Assembly: GCA_947489445.1 (NCBI GenBank)
Contig: CANLDN010000004.1
Location: 307,147 to 371,146 of the forward strand
Length of the DNA: 64,000 nt
Reading direction: 5' to 3'
Source of the DNA: an uncultured Paracoccaceae bacterium
Lineage (GTDB): Bacteria; Pseudomonadota; Alphaproteobacteria; Rhodobacterales; Rhodobacteraceae
In this document: positions 24,046 to 33,437 of the stretch, one piece after another
How positions within the stretch are numbered: the first letter of the stretch is position 1
Layout: every line of letters starts with the position of its first letter
Program-made: the position numbers and the translations under genes
Notes under the pieces: generated by a model
The model's database searches: none
Told to the model about the DNA's origin: nothing
What the model saw: only the letters and a program-made list of their open reading frames with translations

Positions 24046-26718
24046 TCAGGTTTGACCGGCCATTTTTATCAGCTTGCCTGCAAACTTTGCCACTTTCCCG
24101 CCGCCGGGCATCGTCTTCAAACAGGCCAGCGTTTCCGGACGGTCCGGCACGGTGTTGCTGGATATGTGAAGTTCGTAAAGCAATTCCAGCATCCCGCCCA
24201 TGTCCCGCGGAGTTTTGTCAGGCGAAAAGCCCAACGCTTCCAAAATGACCTGACGGCTGAAATCACCCGCGCCAGCCTGTGCAACGGCGGCAAGCCCCTT
24301 GGTCCAACGTCCTGTCGGAAGCGCATCAATCATCAGAAATTGTTTGAGCACATCCGAAAACGATCCAACATCCAGCTTGCCTATCAATGCCAATTCCGCA
24401 ATCGCATCCGACGTAAGTGCGGTGACAGATTTGTCCAGTGATGCCAAATAGTAAACCAGCGTCGCGTGGCCAAGCGGGCCAACCGTGATCCCCGGTCGAA
24501 AGAACGGCTCAAGAAAACCAAGGCAGTAATGATCCGAAAGTTTTTCATCAGTTTCCAGCGCCAATATGGCCTGACGGAAAAACGGTTCTTGCCATCCCGG
24601 ACGCACCAGCGACGCCCATGCGACATCTTCGAAAACCACACCGCAATGCCGACCGCTGAAATAGTAATTGGTGTCGCGCGGATAGAATATCGCAGGAAGG
24701 GCCGCAGCAGTGTCAGCACCATCGACGTTCACAACCGGGATAGCGATGCGCGGCCAGTAATATGGCCCACTGTCAGAATCCTGCCGCCATGCCTTCAACG
24801 ACACCTGCGCAGGGATACCGCAATCGGGCAGATTGGGTTTGAACAGGGCGGCGATCCGGCTGTCGGCCTCCGCAGGCTGTCGCGCTGCCCACGCCGCCGC
24901 CCAAAGGGGCGGATCATTGCCGGGTGTTACGTCGGCACCCAACGCATACATCACCGCGCGTTCGGCCTCGGTCTGATCGGAAAGGTTCGCCAGCGCCTCT
25001 TTCCGATTTCCGTGGGCAAGCCGAACCAAAGCGAGCTGTAGATCAACAGGCCCCGGCGCCACCCCATTGTCACGATAGACCGCCAGCCGGGATACCAGAT
25101 CACCGGCGGCGATGCAGCCGGACGTGTCGGATGGCATCGACAGCATCGGCATCGCATGGCCATCCATGACCCGCGCGAGGATCTCTGCGTTCCGATCCAC
25201 CAATAGCCGCCCGAACGATCCGGATGACAGCATCGAATGTGATGAATCTTTGTCCAGCTCCTGCCATAACGTGTGTTGTTGGGTGCCGTCCGCAAGATCA
25301 CAGCCAGTAACCGCCATCGCCAGCCGCACCACGCTATCATTGGGGGTGTTAAATAGCTGTCGCGCCCGTTTCTTGAGCGGTGACAAGGCTTTGGCGTCCG
25401 TACGAAGTGCTGCGCCAAACAGTGCAACACCATCCATCGCCCGTTCGATGGCGAAAGGATCACGGCGATTTTCCAAGACCGACAGGAAAACTGCCCGCGC
25501 TTCATCGGCATCTGCGACGGGCGCAATGGCTGTGGCCTCCGCTGGCTGCCTGATTGGCATCACATCGTCGGTCTTGCCCCGCTGCACGCCGGACAACGCG
25601 GCCATCCTTGCCTGAACCGACGGGGCTGCCAGCGGCACATACTCTGCCACTGCTGACCGCACGGCAGGATCCTCTGCACCGCCCAGTTTTTCGATCAAAT
25701 CCAAGGCCTTGTCCTGCAAACCTGCATCCTCATTGACCAATGCCAATGTCGCGATCTGTGCGGCCCTTATGGACAGTGAAGGGTCGCGCTTTGCCCCGCT
25801 CGCCAGCAGCCGCAAACCTGCCGTCACGGTGCCTTTCGCGCGGGCCTGCAAGGTCGGCTCCAGCGCGTCAAGCAACGCCGCGGGTGCAACAGCTTGCGCC
25901 TTTTCGGCGGCTTGCACCGCCTTTATCGCAAATGAAACGGTTGGCGGAACGGCCGATGATAACAGCCTCAGATACCGTGGCACCCTCACTGCTATTTCCT
26001 CTGGCGTGGGTTTAAGGGAGGTGTGAAAGCGGGAATACCACCCCGCAACAAATTGGCCAAAGTCGCGGTCTAGCGCATCAAGCGCGGCATCCAGCAACCG
26101 CCCGCGATCCAGCTTGCCAGCCTCCGCATAGGTCAACAACCGATGCGCCCATGTCGATGTCGGCGAAACGTATTTATCGCAAGCCGCAAGGCTGAACTCA
26201 CCACCCCCCTCAACTTCAAAGAACCGCCAGACATCCTGCGAGAAGAAGACATCCTCATCAATCTCGTCGTTGCTGCGCACAAATCCGCGCGCGTAATAGC
26301 CCATAATGAACGCGTCACTGGTCGGGCGGGGGCACAGCCCGTTTTCCCAAATCAGCGCGACCCGCTGGATTCTGTGCGGATTATCCTCAATCAGATCCAA
26401 CACCCATTCTTCAATCCAGTCGGGCTGAAGGGCGCGCAGCACTTCATCAATGCGCGGGCGTTCCGGCAATCGCCACAGCTTGATCGCTTTCAGCTCCGAC
26501 AAACTCGCCGTCGCCAGAACCGCGATAACAACAGCACCTTCATCCGCGACCTTGGGCCGGCCCGGTTCCTTGTGAAAGACCCAGACCGTGGCCTTGAACA
26601 GCCGCATAACTGCTTTTGCGTGTTTGCGCCGGTCAGCCTTGGGGGTTTTCGCCATGTGCTGCAACACAGTTTCGGCCGTGTTGGTCGAAATGAATTGGAT
26701 GAAATCGGCTTCGGTCAT
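24046..26718 (-). CDS. DUF6493-family protein (helical repeat protein)
   Basis: An 890-residue cytoplasmic protein, mostly helical with HEAT-like texture (for example DEGAVVIAVLATASLSELKAIKLWRLPERPRIDEVLRALQPDWIEEWV and long Ala/Leu repeats). I recognise it as DUF6493, a family usually found next to SWIM zinc-finger proteins. It starts inside the stop of that partner (ATGA at 26,715-26,718), so the two are made together. No catalytic motif is seen. It may be a scaffold acting with the SWIM protein; related SWIM, MoxR, VWA and helical-repeat operons (E. coli yehL-Q type) are suspected stress or conflict systems. Confidence 0.7.
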   Translation of the reverse strand: MTEADFIQFISTNTAETVLQHMAKTPKADRRKHAKAVMRLFKATVWVFHKEPGRPKVADEGAVVIAVLATASLSELKAIKLWRLPERPRIDEVLRALQPDWIEEWVLDLIEDNPHRIQRVALIWENGLCPRPTSDAFIMGYYARGFVRSNDEIDEDVFFSQDVWRFFEVEGGGEFSLAACDKYVSPTSTWAHRLLTYAEAGKLDRGRLLDAALDALDRDFGQFVAGWYSRFHTSLKPTPEEIAVRVPRYLRLLSSAVPPTVSFAIKAVQAAEKAQAVAPAALLDALEPTLQARAKGTVTAGLRLLASGAKRDPSLSIRAAQIATLALVNEDAGLQDKALDLIEKLGGAEDPAVRSAVAEYVPLAAPSVQARMAALSGVQRGKTDDVMPIRQPAEATAIAPVADADEARAVFLSVLENRRDPFAIERAMDGVALFGAALRTDAKALSPLKKRARQLFNTPNDSVVRLAMAVTGCDLADGTQQHTLWQELDKDSSHSMLSSGSFGRLLVDRNAEILARVMDGHAMPMLSMPSDTSGCIAAGDLVSRLAVYRDNGVAPGPVDLQLALVRLAHGNRKEALANLSDQTEAERAVMYALGADVTPGNDPPLWAAAWAARQPAEADSRIAALFKPNLPDCGIPAQVSLKAWRQDSDSGPYYWPRIAIPVVNVDGADTAAALPAIFYPRDTNYYFSGRHCGVVFEDVAWASLVRPGWQEPFFRQAILALETDEKLSDHYCLGFLEPFFRPGITVGPLGHATLVYYLASLDKSVTALTSDAIAELALIGKLDVGSFSDVLKQFLMIDALPTGRWTKGLAAVAQAGAGDFSRQVILEALGFSPDKTPRDMGGMLELLYELHISSNTVPDRPETLACLKTMPGGGKVAKFAGKLIKMAGQT

Positions 26719-28055
26719 GCGTGCTGCTCCAGAAACATCTCAACCGCCAGCACATGTTTGCATGGGCCGCGCTGCTGGCCGTTTTTGGCGTACCAAGGGC
26801 AGGTGCAGCGCCACGCATCGCCATCGCGCTGCACACGGTGGGTGGCGCCTTCGCTTGCAATATCTGCCACATCATCCACAAGCTGTACGGCGCCCTTGGC
26901 CAGCAGTTTTTCCGCCGCCTTCAGCCGTGGGTTCAGCGATGTGACGCGCTCCAGATCAAAGGGCAGAACCCTGTGAAAATAGGCATTCGTGACCAAATCG
27001 AAGCCGACCAACCCGATGGCTGCCAGCTCGGCCAGGGCAGACCGGACGGCAGGCTGGGGCAGGCCCGTCGTTTCGGCCATTGCGGTCACGTCGATCCTGT
27101 CTTGCCAATTCAGCTGCGCGCGGACGGCAGCGGTGGCCGCGCCGTCAGATGTGGCAAGTTGGGTCAGCAGTCCCCCATCCCCCGAAAACCCGCGCCAAGG
27201 ATCAACATTCAAGACGAGGGTCAAACGCTGCGTGCCAAAATCCATCACCCAGGCCGTGGCACCCGTGTCGGCGTTGACGAAGACATCAAGGCCATCCACC
27301 TTCGCGGCCACCGTGTCCAGCACGCGCAAACGGTGCCCGCCACGTAACGGCACAGCACCTGGACCTTCGCGCGCTGACAACCGCGCCACCCCGCCCAAGA
27401 CCGAAACCCAGTGCAGCGTATCATCCTTGCTGCGCGGCAGGGTCCGCAAAAACCGCTGTGCTGCGACACGTGACAGGCGAAACGCGGGGGTCATCCCGCT
27501 CATGATGATCTGCACCTCGGCAAAGCCCTTGATCCAGCGCAGCGGCAGCGGCACTTTCTTTTCCACAATCGCTTTGCCGTCATGCACGACTGCGACGGCA
27601 TCCGATCCAATCCCCAGATCAAGCAGCGCATCTTTTGCAACCGTGGCCAGGGCACCGCGCAACTCTGCACCGAAATCGACATTCGTGGTGCCGTTTTGCC
27701 GGTGGCTGACATCCAATGCCGCATCCCCCAGGTCCAGACGAATGTAAGCACTGCAGCAGGCCGAAAACCCCTCAAACCGGACAGCACCGGGGCTGACGGT
27801 CGCAACGGGGTCAGCTTCGCGCAAGATACGCGCCAGCATGGATGGCGGCACATAAAACCGCGATCCCACAATTTCGGAAACAGCGCGCAATGATCGCGCT
27901 GTGACATCAGGATAAAGCGCCCGCGCGGTTAGAAAGTTGCGATTTGGATCTTGGGAACTGGCCGTATCGCACGCCAAAGCCAACACTTGATTGCCCACCG
28001 TGCCGCGAAGCGCAGATGCAGTGGAATAACTGTAGCTTTGTGCAATCGCGACCAT
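26715..28055 (-). CDS. SWIM zinc finger protein
   Basis: A 446-residue protein ending in a SWIM zinc finger: CTCPWYAKNGQQRGPCKH, that is C-x-C-x(n)-C-x-H, followed by VLAVEMFL. SWIM fingers bind DNA or proteins. The first 400 residues hold an RFEGFSACCSAYIRLDL segment, beta-rich stretches and a helix-turn-helix-like part near 330-360 (TAMAETTGLPQPAVRSALAELAAIGLVGFD). It is the first gene of a two-gene operon with the DUF6493 gene; the MoxR ATPase and VWA proteins that accompany SWIM proteins in larger operons are absent nearby. It is divergent from the small secreted protein at 28,264. Confidence 0.82.
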   Translation of the reverse strand: MVAIAQSYSYSTASALRGTVGNQVLALACDTASSQDPNRNFLTARALYPDVTARSLRAVSEIVGSRFYVPPSMLARILREADPVATVSPGAVRFEGFSACCSAYIRLDLGDAALDVSHRQNGTTNVDFGAELRGALATVAKDALLDLGIGSDAVAVVHDGKAIVEKKVPLPLRWIKGFAEVQIIMSGMTPAFRLSRVAAQRFLRTLPRSKDDTLHWVSVLGGVARLSAREGPGAVPLRGGHRLRVLDTVAAKVDGLDVFVNADTGATAWVMDFGTQRLTLVLNVDPWRGFSGDGGLLTQLATSDGAATAAVRAQLNWQDRIDVTAMAETTGLPQPAVRSALAELAAIGLVGFDLVTNAYFHRVLPFDLERVTSLNPRLKAAEKLLAKGAVQLVDDVADIASEGATHRVQRDGDAWRCTCPWYAKNGQQRGPCKHVLAVEMFLEQHA

Positions 28056-28263
28056 CTTATCGGTTCCTCTTGAATTTCTGGCATAAGAGGGCCCGATTTA
28101 TCGTTTTTTGTCCATCCCCGGACAAGTGGATCGACGAGACGAGCCAAGACATATGCAGGTCGTGTTTCAAGCCGTCACAGTTCGTGAATGCCCCCAGCGA
28201 CGGAGCGGAAGGGCCGGATCGTTTAACCCGCATATCTGACCAACAAAAAAGGAGAAAACAGAT

Positions 28264-28545
28264 ATGAAGCATTCGATGATCTCGCTCGCGCTTGTGGCGG
28301 CAGTGACGGTGCCCCTGACCACGGTTTCGGCCTCTGCTGACGGCCATGTCAATCTGGACCGGATAGAAGACCGTATTGACCGGATCGAAAGCCGTCGTGA
28401 CGAACGGGTCGATCTTGGCCCACGCGACGTGATCGAAGATCGGGTCGACCGGATTGAAAGCGTGCTTGACCGCGCCGGGGTCGAATATACGCCGCGCATC
28501 GACCGTCACGAACGGCGCAGTTGGGCGCGTCGCCTGAACCGATGA
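28264..28545 (+). CDS. Small periplasmic repeat protein
   Basis: A 93-residue protein with a clear signal peptide (MKHSMISLALVAAVTVPLTTVSASA). The mature 68 residues are almost entirely charged and contain an internal repeat: LDRIEDRIDRIESRRDERVD and VIEDRVDRIESVLDRAG. It would form a short coiled coil, likely an oligomer in the periplasm. I do not recognise a family. An AAGGAGAAAA ribosome-binding site precedes ATG 28264, and a strong hairpin follows the stop, so it is a monocistronic, probably abundant transcript. Confidence 0.7.
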   Translation: MKHSMISLALVAAVTVPLTTVSASADGHVNLDRIEDRIDRIESRRDERVDLGPRDVIEDRVDRIESVLDRAGVEYTPRIDRHERRSWARRLNR

Positions 28546-28550
28546 CAAAT

Positions 28551-28590
28551 GGGTCCGCGCCGTTTTTGGCATGCCGGTGCGGACCCGTCT
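28551..28590 (+). terminator. Strong hairpin after the small periplasmic protein gene
   Basis: GGGTCCGC (28,551-28,558) pairs perfectly with GCGGACCC (28,579-28,586), with partial inner pairing (GCCG/CCGGT). There is no U-run, only GTCT, so termination may be factor-dependent or the hairpin may protect the mRNA 3' end. Confidence 0.55.
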
Positions 28591-28667
28591 AAAAGGGGGG
28601 CAGGGTGGACGGTGTTAACCATTCCCCACCGAACGCCCCGTTAATGCGGCCAAATCCATACATATGT

Positions 28668-28711
28668 GCGCATGGTTTGCGCATGGTTTCTGCATGGATT
28701 GTGCATCGTGG
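28668..28711 (+). repeat. Four 11-bp tandem units
   Basis: GCGCATGGTTT occurs twice without a gap (28,668-28,678 and 28,679-28,689), followed by CTGCATGGATT and the weaker GTGCATCGTGG. The period of 11 bp matches a DNA helical turn. The units lie between two convergent genes, so they are not upstream of either neighbour. An ACATATGT palindrome precedes them at 28,660-28,667. Confidence 0.6.
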
Positions 28712-28799
28712 CATTGCCCTGATTCGTATGGCGTTAAGGCTTTGACTGGCCTTTGTGACGCAATCGGGCGCAAAATGGCGCGCGGGGCGTTAACCAAAT

Positions 28800-29747
28800 T
28801 CAGCGTGGTGCCGCCGCCCGCCGCAGCCGATCATTGATCGCCCGGCCCAACCCATGATCGGGAACAGGCGATACCGCAATCTTTGCCGCCCCCATTGCAT
28901 CCAGCTGATGCAGGCAGTCGAATAACCGCGCCGCCGCCTCGGTCAAATCGCCCGAAGGCGACAGGTTCAGCGCCGCATCAACCGCGCCAAACCCAAGCAG
29001 GACCTCACCCGGCTCCACCCTGTCCGCGTTCAAGCGCACCGTCCCCTTGGGCGCGTAATGCGACGCCAATTGCCCCGGTGAAACCGGCGTGTCAGGATCG
29101 TCGGGCCGCTTCAGCGAACGCCCCAAACAAGCCTCTAACGCCTCTGCCGGTATGCCACCCGCACGCAGCAGCGCAGGCGCCTCGACACAGCTCACGATCG
29201 TCGATTCCAAGCCCACTGTGCAGGGCCCATCATCTATCAAGGCATTGATCTTATTGCCAAGACCAGCTGCCACATGGACTGCCGTGGTTGGGCTGATCCG
29301 CCCCGATGGATTGGCCGAGGGCGCAGCAATTGGGCCATCAAACGCCTTCAATAGCCCCTGCGCAGCGGGGTGATCCGGTACCCGCACCGCCAATGTGTCC
29401 AACCCCGCTGTCACTAACTTTGAAACGCCCATATGTGCCCGCAACGGCAGCACCAACGTCAGTGCGCCCGGCCAAAATGCCGCCGCCAGACGTGTTGCGT
29501 CTTCATTGAATTCACACAGCACCTGCGCCGCTGCAAGATCGGCCAAATGCACAATCAGCGGGTTGAAACTGGGGCGGCCCTTGGCAGCATAAATCCGGGC
29601 AATAGCCCGGTCATTGCGCGCATCTGCACCCAACCCGTAAACCGTCTCGGTCGGGAACGATACCAGCCCGCCATCCCGCAAAATCGCGGCCGCTTTGGCA
29701 AATCCGGCGGCATCTGGCCGAAGTGTCAGTAATGTCGCATCAGTCAT
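28800..29747 (-). CDS. L-threonylcarbamoyladenylate synthase (Sua5/TsaC type)
   Basis: A 315-residue enzyme making threonylcarbamoyl-AMP from Thr, bicarbonate and ATP, the first step of the universal t6A tRNA modification. The YrdC domain is clear: SFPTETVYGLGADA, IYAAKGRPSFNPLIVHL, FWPGALTLVLPL, LAVRVPDHP, APSANPSGRISPTTA, and IDDGPCTVGLESTIV. The C-terminal 100 residues are the Sua5 extension (PGQLASHYAPKGTVRL), making it the long Sua5 form rather than TsaC alone. Divergent from the acyl-CoA dehydrogenase at 29,864, with about 115 bases between. Confidence 0.95.
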   Translation of the reverse strand: MTDATLLTLRPDAAGFAKAAAILRDGGLVSFPTETVYGLGADARNDRAIARIYAAKGRPSFNPLIVHLADLAAAQVLCEFNEDATRLAAAFWPGALTLVLPLRAHMGVSKLVTAGLDTLAVRVPDHPAAQGLLKAFDGPIAAPSANPSGRISPTTAVHVAAGLGNKINALIDDGPCTVGLESTIVSCVEAPALLRAGGIPAEALEACLGRSLKRPDDPDTPVSPGQLASHYAPKGTVRLNADRVEPGEVLLGFGAVDAALNLSPSGDLTEAAARLFDCLHQLDAMGAAKIAVSPVPDHGLGRAINDRLRRAAAPR

Positions 29748-29863
29748 GACGTGGCGTTTTGCTAGATGGGGTTGGGGGTGTCAGTTAGGTTAGTCCAGAA
29801 TTCAGGATGCATAGCTGTGGTGTCCGCCTTTGCCAAGCCGCAGGATAAACCGGAGATAAAACA

Positions 29864-31567
29864 ATGCCTTATCGCGCCCCTGTCAGCGATTTTCGCTTTT
29901 TGATGGACCATGTTGTCGGTTTTCATGATGTCGCAGCAACCGACCGCTTCGCGGAAAGCACACCCGACATGGTCGATGCGATTTTGACCGAAGCCGCCAA
30001 GATGTGCGAAGAAATTCTGGCCCCGCTGAACCGCAGCGGTGACCTGCATCCCGCGCATTTGGAAAACGGTGTCGTGCGCACCTCGCCCGGTTTTGGCGAT
30101 GGTTACAAGGCGATTGCAGAAGGAGGCTGGATCGGGATGTCAGCCTCACCTGAAGTTGGGGGTATGGGCCTGCCGATGACCCTGACCACCACGGTCAACG
30201 AAATGATGTCGAGCGCTTGTTTAGCTTTGCAACTCAACCCCTTGATGACACAGGGACAAATTGAGGCATTGGAACATCACGCATCTGATGCGATTAAAGA
30301 AACATATCTGCCAAAGCTTATCTCTGGTGAATGGTGCGGTACGATGAACCTGACAGAGCCGCAGGCCGGATCGGATGTCGGCGCGCTGCGCTCCAAGGCG
30401 GAACCAAACGGCGATGGCAGCTATGCGATTACCGGCCAGAAGATTTACATCAGTTGGGCCGACAATGATTTCACCGAAAATGTCTGTCACCTTGTTCTGG
30501 CCCGGTTGCCGGACGGTGTCGCGGGCACCAAGGGCATTAGTCTGTTCATGGTACCGAAATTCATTCCGGACGAGGCTGGAAATCCCGGTAAACAGAATGA
30601 CTTACGTGTTGTGAGCCTGGAACACAAAATGGGTCTGCACGGCTCACCCACTGCGGTGATGGAATACTCTGGTGCGACCGGTTGGCTTGTCGGTCCTGAA
30701 CATGGCGGCATGGCCGCGATGTTCACCATGATGAATAACGCCCGTCTTGGCGTGGGTGTGCAGGGCATCGGCGCGGCTGAGGGCGCGTTACAGCACGCGC
30801 TTTCCTATGCACAGGAACGCAAGCAGGGTAAGGCCCCCGGCACAGGCACGATCATCGAACATGCGGATGTGCGCCGGATGCTGACGACCATGAAGGCTGA
30901 TATCTATGCCGCACGCGCCATCGCCCTGATGAACGCCGTGGCAATCGATATGGCCCTTGCGACCGGCGATGCAGGTTGGAAAACCCGCGCGGCTTTCCTG
31001 ACGCCCATTGGTAAATCCTTTGGCACCGATGTCGGGATCGAGGCTGCGAGCACCGGCGTGCAAGTCCATGGCGGCATGGGCTTTATTGAGGAAACTGGTG
31101 CGGCCCAGTATTCGCGCGACGTGCGCGTCACAGCGATTTACGAAGGCACCAACGGCATTCAGGCGATGGACCTTGTGGCCCGCAAACTGATGGATGGCGG
31201 CGAAGCCGCGTTCCGTCTGCTAGAAGAAATCCAGCAAGGGGCCGAGGCTGCAAAGGCGACATGTCCGGAGCTGGCAGAGGCCGTATGGGACGCCGCTGAA
31301 TCCTTACGTGAAACCACCGAATGGCTTGTCGATCAGGGTGATCTGAACCAGCGCTTTGCGGGTGCTGTACCGTATCTGCGCGCTTTTGCGCGGGTCTTAG
31401 GGGGGCATGTGCATCTTGCTTCGGCAATTGCGGGGGATGCAGCGCGCGAGAAGCTGGCGACCTTTTATATCAAGCGTTTGCTGCCCGAACATGTCGGCCT
31501 TTTGGCGCATGTGCGCGAGGGTGCTGATGATCTGATGGCCATCACCGCAGAAGATTTGGCCGCCTGA
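29864..31567 (+). CDS. Acyl-CoA dehydrogenase, DmdC-like
   Basis: A 567-residue flavin enzyme of the long acyl-CoA dehydrogenase group with an extra C-terminal domain. The wording closely follows DmdC (3-methylmercaptopropionyl-CoA dehydrogenase) of marine roseobacters: N-terminal MPYRAPVSDFRFLMDHVVGF, EWCGTMNLTEPQAGSDVGALRS, GITLEHKMGLHGSPTA-like block, QVHGGMGFIEETGAAQYSRD and catalytic Glu in IYEGTNGIQAMD. DmdC acts in DMSP demethylation; paralogues with other acyl substrates are frequent, so the substrate is not certain. No other dmd gene is adjacent. The stop overlaps the MBL hydrolase start (TGATG). Confidence 0.88.
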   Translation: MPYRAPVSDFRFLMDHVVGFHDVAATDRFAESTPDMVDAILTEAAKMCEEILAPLNRSGDLHPAHLENGVVRTSPGFGDGYKAIAEGGWIGMSASPEVGGMGLPMTLTTTVNEMMSSACLALQLNPLMTQGQIEALEHHASDAIKETYLPKLISGEWCGTMNLTEPQAGSDVGALRSKAEPNGDGSYAITGQKIYISWADNDFTENVCHLVLARLPDGVAGTKGISLFMVPKFIPDEAGNPGKQNDLRVVSLEHKMGLHGSPTAVMEYSGATGWLVGPEHGGMAAMFTMMNNARLGVGVQGIGAAEGALQHALSYAQERKQGKAPGTGTIIEHADVRRMLTTMKADIYAARAIALMNAVAIDMALATGDAGWKTRAAFLTPIGKSFGTDVGIEAASTGVQVHGGMGFIEETGAAQYSRDVRVTAIYEGTNGIQAMDLVARKLMDGGEAAFRLLEEIQQGAEAAKATCPELAEAVWDAAESLRETTEWLVDQGDLNQRFAGAVPYLRAFARVLGGHVHLASAIAGDAAREKLATFYIKRLLPEHVGLLAHVREGADDLMAITAEDLAA

Positions 31568-32604
31568 TGGCCGACGGGGCAACTGGCATCCGCTATCCTT
31601 TTGCGGAGCCGCCCGAAGAAGGTGAAGCCATCAACGTCGCCGAAGGCGTGCTTTGGATGCGTCTGCCGCTTCCAATGGCGCTGGATCATGTGAATGTCTA
31701 CGCGTTGGATGACGGCGATGGCTGGACGGTCATCGACACCGGATTTGCCTCAAAACGCAGCCGTGCGATCTGGAATGCGCTGCTCGACGGGCCGCTGGCG
31801 GGCAAGCCCGTGAACCGGCTTGTCGTGACCCATCATCACCCCGATCACGTAGGGCTGGCTGGCTGGTTCATGACCAAGGGCGCCGACCTGCATATGCCAC
31901 GCACGGGCTGGTTGATGGCCCGGATGCTGACGATGGATGTGCAGGATACAGCCACGTCTGAAACACTTGCGTTTTACCAGCGGGCCGGGATGGAAGCGGC
32001 CGAATTCGAGCGCCGCAAGACGGACCGCCCGTTCAATTTTGCCGATTGCGTGGTGCCATTGCCGCTGGGATATAACCGCCTGAAAGAGGGTGACACAATC
32101 CAGATGGGGGGCCGTGTCTGGGATATTCGTATGGGTGATGGTCACGCGCCTGAACATGCAACATTTTGGAGCCGCGATGACAATCTGATTATTGGAGGCG
32201 ACCAGTTGCTGCCCTCTATCAGTGCCAATCTGGGCGTTTATCCGACAGAGCCCGAGGCCGATCCGGTCGCGGATTGGCTGACATCGTGTGAACGCTTTGC
32301 GCCGCTGGCGCGCGACGATCATTTGGTGCTGGGTGGCCACAAGATGCCGTTTACCGGACTTCCCTTGCGGATCTCGCAGATGATCGACAACCATCATGGG
32401 GCCCTCGCGCGATTAATGGAGCATTTGACTGAACCCCGTGCCGCTGGTGACTGCTTTGCGCCGCTTTTCAAACGCAAAATCGGATCTGCGGAATACGGTC
32501 TGGCGCTGGTTGAGGCGGTCGCGCATCTGAACCACTTGCATCATTCGGGTCAGGTGACCCGCACAATGAACGAGAACGGCGCATGGGTTTACCGCGCAAA
32601 CTAG
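31567..32604 (+). CDS. MBL-fold metallo-hydrolase
   Basis: A 345-residue metallo-beta-lactamase-fold hydrolase with the two-metal motif VTHHHPDHVGLAGW, an Asp in IIGGDQLLPS and a His in LVLGGHKMPFTG. A C-terminal helical domain follows (RISQMIDNHHGALARLMEHL, then HLNHLHHSGQV), as in glyoxalase II-like or thioesterase-like members. It starts in the stop of the DmdC-like dehydrogenase, so it may hydrolyse a thioester or other intermediate from the same pathway (inference). No signal peptide. Confidence 0.87.
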   Translation: MADGATGIRYPFAEPPEEGEAINVAEGVLWMRLPLPMALDHVNVYALDDGDGWTVIDTGFASKRSRAIWNALLDGPLAGKPVNRLVVTHHHPDHVGLAGWFMTKGADLHMPRTGWLMARMLTMDVQDTATSETLAFYQRAGMEAAEFERRKTDRPFNFADCVVPLPLGYNRLKEGDTIQMGGRVWDIRMGDGHAPEHATFWSRDDNLIIGGDQLLPSISANLGVYPTEPEADPVADWLTSCERFAPLARDDHLVLGGHKMPFTGLPLRISQMIDNHHGALARLMEHLTEPRAAGDCFAPLFKRKIGSAEYGLALVEAVAHLNHLHHSGQVTRTMNENGAWVYRAN

Positions 32605-33341
32605 GCTTTATCGGTATCGACCAGCCCAAAGAAAGCCCCCGATGGGTCCGATAACACGGCCAATTCGCCCATACTGGGCACGATTTCGGGGTGAATCTGG
32701 ATGATCCCTCCGGCGCGGCGCGCGCGTTCAATATCACCGCCGATGCTGGCTGAACGAAAATAGGGAATCCAGCGCGGCGGATGAATGTCCACATCACTAT
32801 TGCGCAGGAACAATTGCGGCGTACTGCGATCGCGTAGCATGACGCCAGTTTCGGTCTCGACAGCCTCTAAATCCAGTGCTTTGGCGTAGAATTCCGCCCC
32901 CTGCACTGCATCAGGTCCCCAGAACTCCGCCATGCACGGATCACCATACTGATCACGTGGCGGCACGTCCTGGTCCAAGGAAATAAGGGCAAAGGGATAG
33001 CCGCGATTATCATAGGCGTTCAACAGCAGTCCCAGATCGCCCAGTTGGTGAATGCCATCCCCGACATCGCCGCCGCCTGCAACAATGGCCATTTCAGCAC
33101 GTTCCAGATCACCGGAAAACCAAATGTTCCAGCGCGGCGTCGCAAAAGAGCCCATGGCCATGAACTGATTGCCAAAGATGCGGTCCCGATTGGCCATGTT
33201 CGGCATCGACCCCCATGGCGGCACATGCAGCGGCCGGGATGTCCACCCAAACAGAGTTTCATAAAATGCGATGCCAGCTTGTACGCGCTGCGCATTCAGC
33301 TCAAGCCAAACGGGCCGTCCGGGCCGTATCTGCTGTTTCAT
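32601..33341 (-). CDS. VOC (glyoxalase/bleomycin-resistance fold) two-domain protein
   Basis: A 246-residue protein made of two VOC modules: PVWLELNAQRVQAGIAFYETLFGW at the start of the first and PCMAEFWGPDAVQGAEFYAKALDLEAVE in the second, ending PSGAFFGLVDTDKA. This tandem layout is typical of the small-molecule-binding VOC family described as glyoxalase-like; metal ligands could not be assigned with confidence. The last four bases overlap the end of the MBL hydrolase gene on the opposite strand. Confidence 0.82.
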   Translation of the reverse strand: MKQQIRPGRPVWLELNAQRVQAGIAFYETLFGWTSRPLHVPPWGSMPNMANRDRIFGNQFMAMGSFATPRWNIWFSGDLERAEMAIVAGGGDVGDGIHQLGDLGLLLNAYDNRGYPFALISLDQDVPPRDQYGDPCMAEFWGPDAVQGAEFYAKALDLEAVETETGVMLRDRSTPQLFLRNSDVDIHPPRWIPYFRSASIGGDIERARRAGGIIQIHPEIVPSMGELAVLSDPSGAFFGLVDTDKA

Positions 33342-33437
33342 CGGTGCGTTTCCCCAACGTCACCCCCGTGGTTGTGTTTATCGCGACTTGTGTCGCCGCG
33401 CAAAGCGTATCGCCCGGAACGGCGGTCCGCCGCGTAT

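Noticed and set aside
28615..28797. 60-codon minus-strand frame over the 11-bp repeats
   Set aside because: It reads the repeats as HAHIC-type residues, has no start signal and no plausible fold.
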